Shown one piece after another: positions 61,801 to 64,000 of a DNA stretch of 64,000 nucleotides. The stretch spans positions 1,758,501 to 1,822,500 of the forward strand of contig OX463827.1 of assembly GCA_949825045.1 (NCBI GenBank), written 5' to 3'. The notes beneath the pieces are model-generated. The model was not told where the DNA came from. It did no database searches and worked only from the letters and a program-made list of their open reading frames with translations. The number at the start of each line of letters is the position of its first letter. The first letter of the stretch is position 1. The position numbers and the translations under genes are program-made. The DNA is from Argyresthia goedartella. Lineage: Eukaryota > Arthropoda > Insecta > Lepidoptera > Argyresthiidae.

Positions 61801-63563
61801 CGCTAATCTAAACGTACGTATTTAAAAGTTACAGTAGGGATCAAGAGGCACAAGTGGATCTACACATTCAGATTCCTCAACTAAGTCATTGGATAATACT
61901 AAATCAAGAATTTTATTATATTCATTAAACTAACAGCATATATAAATATATAAAATTTTGCGTAGACTTAATGTTAGGATATAAACATGCCAATTAAAAG
62001 TTTTCGCCTTTAAAAAGAAGAAATACATATAACTATAACTAGAATACCTATAGTCATATTTACCCAAATTAACAAATAGGTAATTGGTTGTAAGGAAAGA
62101 CACAATTATTTATATTGGAATTAATGTGAATGTAGAACTTTAAAGACAAACAAAACATCTTAAATTCTATGCATTGGTTGACATGGACGCCACGGATATA
62201 ACGCCACAAATGGAGCAGAGCCAGTAGCAAAACAGATAATACATATACTTACATACCCATAAATATGAACTTTATATTATTCATTTTGCATGTTGTATTT
62301 TAATTTTGCCGAAGTAAGTGGAGCTAAAAAACTGCTTTATTTTCCTCTCGTTGGTGTTAAAAAGATCATTTGATTTAGTATACTTTTTATTAAATTTTTC
62401 AGATATTCGCTGTACAAACGCTATTTTTTCTATAATTAGAGTACCTATGTAAAAGGAGTGTGACGAGTTACATCAGAGCATCGACTACGAGAAGTAGGGA
62501 CCCGTAATTTAATAAGAGATAATAGGCTGGGTGAATCAACCTTTCGTACTAAGATATTGTGTAAGAGCAACAAGTCTGCGCAGTCTCTGCGCGTCTCTAA
62601 CGGTAGTTGTGGTGTTTACAATTTTCTGTGTAATTTTGATTAGATATTGAAAATTTATAATTGAGAAACCTCAAGAACTTTTTTTGTATCTTCTCTAATT
62701 GGTCGCAGTAAACTTTATACATTGGATTCCAGACCTGTGAAGCATATTCCAGCTGACTTCGGACCAGAGATCAATACAAGATTTTAAGTGTTTTAGCTTT
62801 TTTGAAATTTTTTGATAATCTGAGAACGAACCCCATGGTTATTTTAGCTTTTTTGGTTATTATATTAATATGTTCATTAAAAATAAATTTGGAGTCTAAA
62901 TGTAGAACTGCCTGTATTTAGTAGCCCTTTGTTCCCGCAGACTCCGCGAGTCCTGGCAGCACCTGGTGCGTGACCGCGCGACACGCACGCTCACCTACAA
63001 CGACGAGCAGTTCCACGTGCTGGAGCGCATCACGTTAGCTGAGAGCGGCCGCAGAGCCAGGCTGCTGCTGCAGCGGGCTTCCCCACGGGCTAGGGCCAAG
63101 GCGGACGCGTTGGCGGACTGGTGAGTACAGATGGCGCTGCAAGGCTGCTTTGTGACTTACAAACTACCAGCCCATCAAGGGAGACGGCGACACTGGGCTA
63201 TTCACAATTTATATATAAACCTACATGACCCAAGATAAATATTTAAAATCTTATAATGTTGTCGTGAGAAATCTTTCATAATCCTTAGCTGTGGCGTGGC
63301 GTGGCCTGGCCTCCTGCCACGCAATATTGACTTGACACGAATAATTGAATAAACGTGCGCGCTACTGTGCGGGCAAAGGCGTGACAATGTATGATGTTCC
63401 CGCCAGGTACAAGGTGGCGCAGACGGTGTTCCTGCAGACGCAGATCCTCGACAAGGACGTGTCCAGCGCCGAGCTGAAGTTGTTAGCGCTGGCGGCGCGT
63501 CTACAGGATGCTGAGCAGCGCGCTCGTGCCGCGCTCGACGCTGAGCAGCGTGCGCACGCGCAG
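31137..63563 (+). CDS. IK2: TBK1/IKK-epsilon-like kinase (insect IK2), nine exons, 3' end beyond window
   Basis: Ser/Thr kinase of the TBK1/IKK-epsilon group; in insects it acts in cytoskeleton/IAP control and innate signalling. Coding exons: 31137-31883, 32195-32422, 37507-37642, 45580-45731, 46754-46978, 47285-47402, 60536-60656, 62941-63120, 63407-63563. All junctions are GT-AG with matching phases, giving 688 codons exactly. Kinase domain residues 1-~325; ubiquitin-like domain in exons 3-4; scaffold/dimerisation helices in exons 5-9, where TYNDEQFH (exon 8) matches the human YNEEQIH region as recalled. The human protein has 729 residues, so about 40 remain. The exon 1 activation loop has the regulatory Ser175. 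Exons 5-9 are very GC-rich and Ala/Arg-rich. Introns hold Taf7, several mobile elements and a giant minisatellite. Confidence 0.94.
32195..32422 (+). CDS. IK2: TBK1/IK2 exon 2: kinase C-lobe end
   Basis: 76 codons, phase 0 at both ends. Acceptor TTATCAG, donor [18 protein letters not shown] matches the family's ENGPIDW signature. FDRFFSEV and VHIFHMNKA close the kinase domain. Confidence 0.95.
32423..33559. other. TBK1 intron 2, left part: no gene
   Basis: About 1.1 kb. At about 33020-33062 there is a short piece (GGGTCCCATTTGGCACCCTT, then GGAACCCT) resembling one end of the repeat at 34418-34840. Nothing else recognised. Confidence 0.4.
33560..34417 (-). mobile_element. Non-LTR fragment F (RT C-terminal part) in TBK1 intron 2
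   Basis: Minus strand. The reading frame (34425 to 33818) has [47 protein letters not shown] and [13 protein letters not shown], followed by a 3' UTR to about 33560. The frame is open for about 200 codons but lacks the catalytic box. Its 5' side is cut by the repeat at 34418. Confidence 0.8.
34418..34840 (+). mobile_element. Abundant-type lepidopteran short repeat (MITE-like) with (GTCC)n
   Basis: Perfect 13-bp inverted ends AGGGTTCCGTACC (34418-34430) and GGTACGGAACCCT (34787-34799). There is an internal GTCC microsatellite (34471-34489) and the phrase TGTTGCCGCTATAACAACAA. A tail follows to about 34840 (GACTCGCACTTGACCGG). From memory this resembles a repeat seen in very many lepidopteran genomes; that recollection is not a database result. 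Confidence 0.65.
34981..35885 (-). mobile_element. Non-LTR fragment G, copy 1 (RT C-terminus + 3' UTR)
   Basis: About 905 bp nearly identical to 61959-62862. The minus-strand reading (35594-35307) gives [35 protein letters not shown] and a Lys-rich end: the last part of an RT ORF. The 3' end is on the left. Its 5' side ends in a TAA microsatellite at about 35886-35900. Confidence 0.82.
36120..36990 (-). mobile_element. Non-LTR fragment H (family of copies A/B), 5'-truncated
   Basis: Minus strand. 36826-36524 reads [19 protein letters not shown] and [13 protein letters not shown], parallel to the C-terminus of the RT at 5508-6590. Upstream (36990-36830) in broken frames come the IVGWNPQ and [10 protein letters not shown] pieces of the same protein. 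The 3' UTR contains GT-rich repeats (36377-36490) and ends near 36120 with an AATAAA-type tail. Confidence 0.75.
36991..37506. other. TBK1 intron 2, right part: no gene
   Basis: About 500 bp leading to the exon 3 acceptor (GTGTGCAG at 37499-37506). No further feature recognised. Confidence 0.4.
37507..37642 (+). CDS. IK2: TBK1/IK2 exon 3: ubiquitin-like domain, first part
   Basis: 136 bases, phase 0 to phase 1, donor GTGAGT. It reads [20 protein letters not shown] and [13 protein letters not shown], corresponding to the TBK1 ubiquitin-like domain. A decayed copy follows at 37697-37810. Confidence 0.9.
37697..37810 (+). pseudogene. Decayed tandem copy of TBK1 exon 3
   Basis: CAGCTCTACGTGTGCA...CAGACTGACGAGG...GTCGCAGGTCC...CCCACACTGTCGCAGACAA...GGCGAGTCC follows, in order, the exon 3 text from its LQLYVC codons through the end and the donor region. 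It lacks the 5' part of the exon. The middle is rewritten as a CTACCA repeat, the frame is lost and the donor reads GCGAGT. It is only 55 bp downstream of exon 3. Confidence 0.75.
37811..38267. other. TBK1 intron 3, left part / Taf7 3' flank
   Basis: Contains TAATCTAA-type low-complexity repeats at about 38045-38120 and the probable 3' UTR of Taf7 on the minus strand. No canonical AATAAA was found on that strand in the first 200 bases after the Taf7 stop. Confidence 0.4.
38268..39500 (-). CDS. Taf7: TFIID subunit 7 (TAF7), intact single-exon gene nested in TBK1 intron 3
   Basis: Subunit of the general transcription factor TFIID in the nucleus; in other animals it binds and restrains TAF1. 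410 codons, no stops. The conserved N-terminal TAFII55 domain is clear: [76 protein letters not shown] and [19 protein letters not shown]. Next is a Lys/Ala-rich and acidic ([15 protein letters not shown]) linker with His/Met/Ser low complexity, then a C-terminal coiled coil ending in [19 protein letters not shown]. Of two in-frame Met near the start, 39500 is the first (MKMNRDK). It is transcribed opposite to TBK1 from within its intron. Lack of introns is also known for mammalian TAF7. Confidence 0.96.
   Translation of the reverse strand: MKMNRDKREPEYPVELEAQIIMRLPEEPAKLLREVLRSGENLKNRVTIQMENDMRNGEVRFDHWLMHAKIVDLPTIIESLKTIDNKSFYKTADVCQMMICKYEADAPIPEEEQQAKTKKKDPYKVDKKFLYPHGVTPPTKNVRKRRFRKTLKKKYVEAPEIEKEVKRLLRADNEAVSSTWEVIQEEEEHPKAGTSSNTKAEKKAAAKAEKVKREAKAESRNQEPPKTLDMDIFGGAVSDSDLEDDINVDMDDSHLTNYDSRLSDSNSMHGHHSMPGKDMHLPTQFRPEMFQSPHGRQTPKVSSASHSRSETPAGQSGMSKMSGMLSSEDDSEFQNSNMSKDNMDLRLEQMRTELEELKQRRQRTQHEIAGMENLALRQRFQEILHTLNQDIMYKEMEYQGFLTLQNSEDI
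39501..40216. other. Upstream of Taf7: probable promoter region, no gene
   Basis: About 700 bp between the Taf7 start and the hAT element. The Taf7 5' UTR and promoter should lie here. No clear core motif or other coding exon is recognised. Confidence 0.4.
40740..41161 (+). mobile_element. Retroposed fragment ending in an (ATTCT)n tail
   Basis: AT-rich sequence with CCACCTGGACAAATT, GGGCCCCAGACTGAAAACC and GCATGTGCACATGGCAGC, ending in GCGAATAAATGCCTATTCTAT followed by ATTCT repeats (about 41125-41161). The microsatellite tail suggests the 3' end of a non-LTR element or its SINE-like relative. Confidence 0.5.
41670..41880 (+). mobile_element. Retroposed fragment ending in an (ATT)n tail
   Basis: CCCCGCTCCAAATCTAAGGG, then GCAATAAACGTTATTATT and ATT repeats to 41880. 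A polyadenylation-like AATAAA precedes the tail, as in many insect non-LTR 3' ends. Confidence 0.5.
42590..44441 (+). pseudogene. hAT transposase, broken into several frames
   Basis: Cut-and-paste transposase. The start region ([13 protein letters not shown] near 42588) is followed by a BED-type zinc-finger region broken by stops. 42662-43186 has [11 protein letters not shown] and [20 protein letters not shown] (first catalytic Asp block). 43190-43633 has [13 protein letters not shown] (second Asp block) and [10 protein letters not shown]. 43641-44384 is the helical middle. The C-terminal dimerisation motif [20 protein letters not shown] and LVFLKHYF is in another frame (to 44441). At least four lesions. 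Confidence 0.82.
44680..44900. repeat. Small repeat ending in a perfect 24-bp hairpin
   Basis: Arms 44846-44869 and 44874-44897 are perfect inverted copies (each contains ATGGTTGTCTGTAAAGT or its complement) around CGGT. The preceding text (GTTATCACGTAAAATTATCG, CCGTAAACCGG) looks like part of the same foldback element. Lies in TBK1 intron 3. Confidence 0.75.
45260..45579. other. TBK1 intron 3, right end
   Basis: No gene. Repeated AACTGCCA/ACTGCCAG words at 45330-45435. The acceptor TTTTCAG at 45573-45579 precedes exon 4. Confidence 0.4.
45580..45731 (+). CDS. IK2: TBK1/IK2 exon 4: end of ubiquitin-like domain and linker
   Basis: 152 bases, phase 1 to phase 0, donor GTTGGC. It reads [20 protein letters not shown] and [20 protein letters not shown], parallel to the family's KTTEENPIFVV...DGDASMAK stretch. 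Confidence 0.92.
45820..46030. repeat. Cluster of TACGGCAA words in TBK1 intron 4
   Basis: At least seven ACGGCA(A/T/G) occurrences in about 200 bp, including a palindromic ACGGCAATTGCCGT at about 45829-45842. The same words occur at 22740-22775 and in part at 11500-11650. It may be a degenerate dispersed repeat. Confidence 0.5.
46440..46655 (+). pseudogene. Small RT fragment in TBK1 intron 4
   Basis: Plus strand: [20 protein letters not shown] followed by [13 protein letters not shown], i.e. the motif before and including the catalytic box of a non-LTR RT. It stops at TAG near 46654. No more of the element is visible. Confidence 0.75.
46754..46978 (+). CDS. IK2: TBK1/IK2 exon 5: scaffold/dimerisation domain, first helices
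   Basis: 75 codons, phase 0 to phase 0; acceptor CGGCAG, donor [26 protein letters not shown] and [16 protein letters not shown] follow the positions of ITGVVCYACRIAS in the family. Very GC-rich and Ala-rich. Confidence 0.88.
47285..47402 (+). CDS. IK2: TBK1/IK2 exon 6: Gly/Ala/Ser-rich linker
   Basis: 118 bases, phase 0 to phase 1; acceptor TGTACAG, donor GTGACC. It begins [20 protein letters not shown]. Low complexity gives weak homology support, but phases fit exons 5 and 7 exactly. It corresponds to the loop between scaffold helices in the family. Confidence 0.75.
48249..48306. repeat. 26-bp hairpin in TBK1 intron 6
   Basis: Arms 48249-48274 and 48281-48306, two mismatches, loop ACACTA. 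A CTCTCC tract follows it. Confidence 0.7.
48380..48615 (-). pseudogene. Tc1-like transposase fossil
   Basis: On the minus strand, in drifting frames: FQQDG with the downstream H, then [10 protein letters not shown] and EN (the usual WP..SPDLNPIEN block with the third acidic residue region), then LRKHPSRS and LQSVWDII (C-terminal W..I). Stops are present. It is much older than the maT element at 7099. Confidence 0.6.
48671..48819. repeat. Foldback repeat (MITE-like)
   Basis: Outer arms GGGAGCAAAAT (48671-48681) and ATTTTGCTCCC (48809-48819) with nested inner complementary pieces (TTTGAATTC and GAATTCAAA; CGAGGGC and GCCCGAGG). Confidence 0.6.
50065..59779 (+). repeat. Giant minisatellite: 145 tandem copies of a 67-bp unit in TBK1 intron 6
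   Basis: 9715 bp = exactly 145 x 67. The unit starts CAGCGCCCCCTCGTGCTCTG, has a PstI-type CTGCAG in most copies, then TTGCTGCTACAAGCAG (which can fold: CTGC-TACAA-GCAG), and ends CGAGTCTCGTTATG. Composition of the common unit is A12 C23 G15 T17 (57% GC), against AT-rich flanks. Copies differ only by scattered base changes; phase checks at 53101, 57616 and 59779 show no net insertion or deletion. Both ends are sharp, with no decayed partial units. It is transcribed as part of the TBK1 primary transcript. All three sense frames are open almost throughout. Confidence 0.97.
59780..59899. other. Right flank of the minisatellite
   Basis: The last unit is followed by GACATCACGATCTTGAACC, unlike the repeat. 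No other feature seen. Confidence 0.5.
59900..60025 (-). mobile_element. tRNA-derived SINE, copy 2 (partial)
   Basis: On the minus strand: B box GGTTCGAATCC (59977-59967), then an A-run and CCCAGATCATGGATGTTTA. This body matches the CCCAGGTCTTGGATGTTTA of the SINE at 30061-30290, so both belong to one family. The A box side is diverged. Confidence 0.6.
60250..60301. repeat. Perfect 20-bp hairpin in TBK1 intron 6
   Basis: Arms 60250-60269 and 60282-60301 are exact inverted copies (containing GCAAGCGTGTGGATGG) with a 12-base loop. It lies 234 bp upstream of exon 7. Confidence 0.8.
60536..60656 (+). CDS. IK2: TBK1/IK2 exon 7: scaffold helix
   Basis: 121 bases, phase 1 to phase 2; acceptor CCCAG, donor GTAACA. 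It reads [20 protein letters not shown] and [15 protein letters not shown]. Phases match exons 6 and 8 exactly. Confidence 0.85.
60919..61326. mobile_element. MITE with 34-bp terminal inverted repeats in TBK1 intron 7
   Basis: 60919-60952 and 61293-61326 are inverted copies with four mismatches (TCACCGT..AGAT..., ...GTTAGTTTATAA). Inside are several further copies of GTTAGTTTGTAAACTAAC, and a perfect 11-bp hairpin GAAGACTAGAG/CTCTAGTCTTC (61098-61108, 61115-61125). There is no coding capacity. Confidence 0.75.
61959..62905 (-). mobile_element. Non-LTR fragment G, copy 2, in TBK1 intron 7
   Basis: The first ~905 bp nearly duplicates 34981-35885. It extends slightly further into RT ([20 protein letters not shown] on the minus strand, to about 62905) than copy 1. 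The 5' truncation lies only about 35 bp before exon 8. Confidence 0.82.
62941..63120 (+). CDS. IK2: TBK1/IK2 exon 8: scaffold helix with TYNDEQFH
   Basis: 180 bases, phase 2 in and phase 2 out; acceptor TTCCCGCAG, donor [26 protein letters not shown] and [15 protein letters not shown] align with the family's LAYNEEQIHKFDK region, the best homology anchor of the C-terminal half. Confidence 0.92.
63407..63563 (+). CDS. IK2: TBK1/IK2 exon 9: C-terminal coiled coil (first donor of a repeated series)
   Basis: 157 bases, phase 2 to phase 0; acceptor CGCCAG. It reads [20 protein letters not shown] and [20 protein letters not shown], then [12 protein letters not shown], an Ala/Leu/Arg heptad coiled coil. 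The donor is CAG|GTGAGA at 63563/63564. Reading through it into the next repeat gives a stop at 63636-63638, so splicing here is needed to keep the frame. Confidence 0.85.
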
Positions 63564-64000
63564 GTGAGACTGCTAGACGGACGTGTCAAGCGCCGAGCTG
63601 AAGTTGTTAGCGCTGGCGGCGCGTCTACAGGATGCTGAGCAGCGCGCTCGTGCCGCGCTCGACGCTGAGCAGCGTGCGCACGCGCAGGTGAGGCTGCTAG
63701 ACGAGGACGTGTCCAGCGCCGAGCTGAAGTTGTTAGCGCTGGCGGCGCGTCTACAGGATGCTGAGCAGCGCGCTCGTGCCGCGCTCGACGCTGAGCAGCG
63801 TGCGCACGCGCAGGTGAGACTGCTAGACGGACGTGTCCAGCGCCGAGCTGAAGTTGTTAGCGCTGGCGGCGCGTCTACAGGATGCTGAGCAGCGCGCTCG
63901 TGCCGCGCTCGACGCTGAGCAGCGTGCGCACGCGCAGGTGAGACTGCTAGACGGACGTGTCCAGCGCCGAGCTGAAGTTGTTAGCGCTGGCGGCGCGTCT
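63460..64000 (+). repeat. Tandem repeat of the exon 9 3' end plus its splice donor, running off the window
   Basis: Successive GAGCTGAAG landmarks at 63471, 63595, 63721, 63845 and 63969 give spacings 124, 126, 124 and 124. Each unit holds the last ~105 bases of exon 9, the CAG|GTGAGA or GTGAGG donor (exon ends 63563, 63687, 63813, 63937) and about 16-18 intron bases. The 126-bp unit keeps the reading frame ([14 protein letters not shown]); the 124-bp units lack two bases (GACGGACGTG instead of GACGAGGACGTG). Confidence 0.92.

Noticed and set aside
63583..63888. Independent 101-codon gene in the exon 9 repeat
   Set aside because: It is the repeat read through donors in the frame of the 126-bp unit; it has no start or acceptor of its own.

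Overview
This is animal nuclear DNA, most likely from a moth or butterfly. The genes are split by GT-AG introns, there are no bacterial operons, and the mobile elements are types common in Lepidoptera: a DD37D maT-type mariner, a BEL/Pao LTR element, several APE/RT non-LTR families, a hAT element, tRNA-derived SINEs and small foldback repeats. The order is inferred from this repeat profile and from recalled repeat families, not from a search.

Host genes. (1) cactin, minus strand, 11364 to 8742: its first 274 codons, with the start codon split by an intron. Its remaining exons must lie left of the window. (2) TBK1/IKK-epsilon kinase (insect IK2), plus strand, 31137 to 63563: nine exons, 688 codons, all splice phases compatible, running to the right edge. 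(3) Taf7, an intact single-exon gene on the minus strand, 39500-38268, nested inside TBK1 intron 3.

Layout. 1-8741 is a pile of non-LTR copies holding an intact maT transposon at 7099-8399, probably all inside a long cactin intron. 8742-11364 is cactin, with another non-LTR fragment in its second intron. 11.9-22.3 kb is a decayed PHD-finger non-LTR element split by a young BEL/Pao element (14886-20941). That BEL element has nearly identical LTRs but lacks reverse transcriptase and RNase H. 22.3-31.1 kb is gene-poor, with two more non-LTR copies and a SINE. 31.1-64 kb is TBK1. Its introns hold Taf7, a hAT fossil, a Tc1-like fossil, at least five non-LTR fragments, several perfect hairpins and a 9715-bp minisatellite.

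The most striking structure is that minisatellite in TBK1 intron 6 (50065-59779): 145 copies of a 67-bp unit with no net length drift. Because 67 leaves remainder 1 on division by 3, every sense frame encodes the same 67-residue cycle, and the array is almost free of stops in all three frames. The second is at the right edge, where the end of TBK1 exon 9 and its splice donor are tandemly repeated every 124-126 bp.

The host genes are not an operon. Cactin (spliceosome and NF-kB related), TBK1/IK2 (kinase) and Taf7 (TFIID) each need their own promoter. Cactin and TBK1 point away from each other across about 20 kb of mobile elements.
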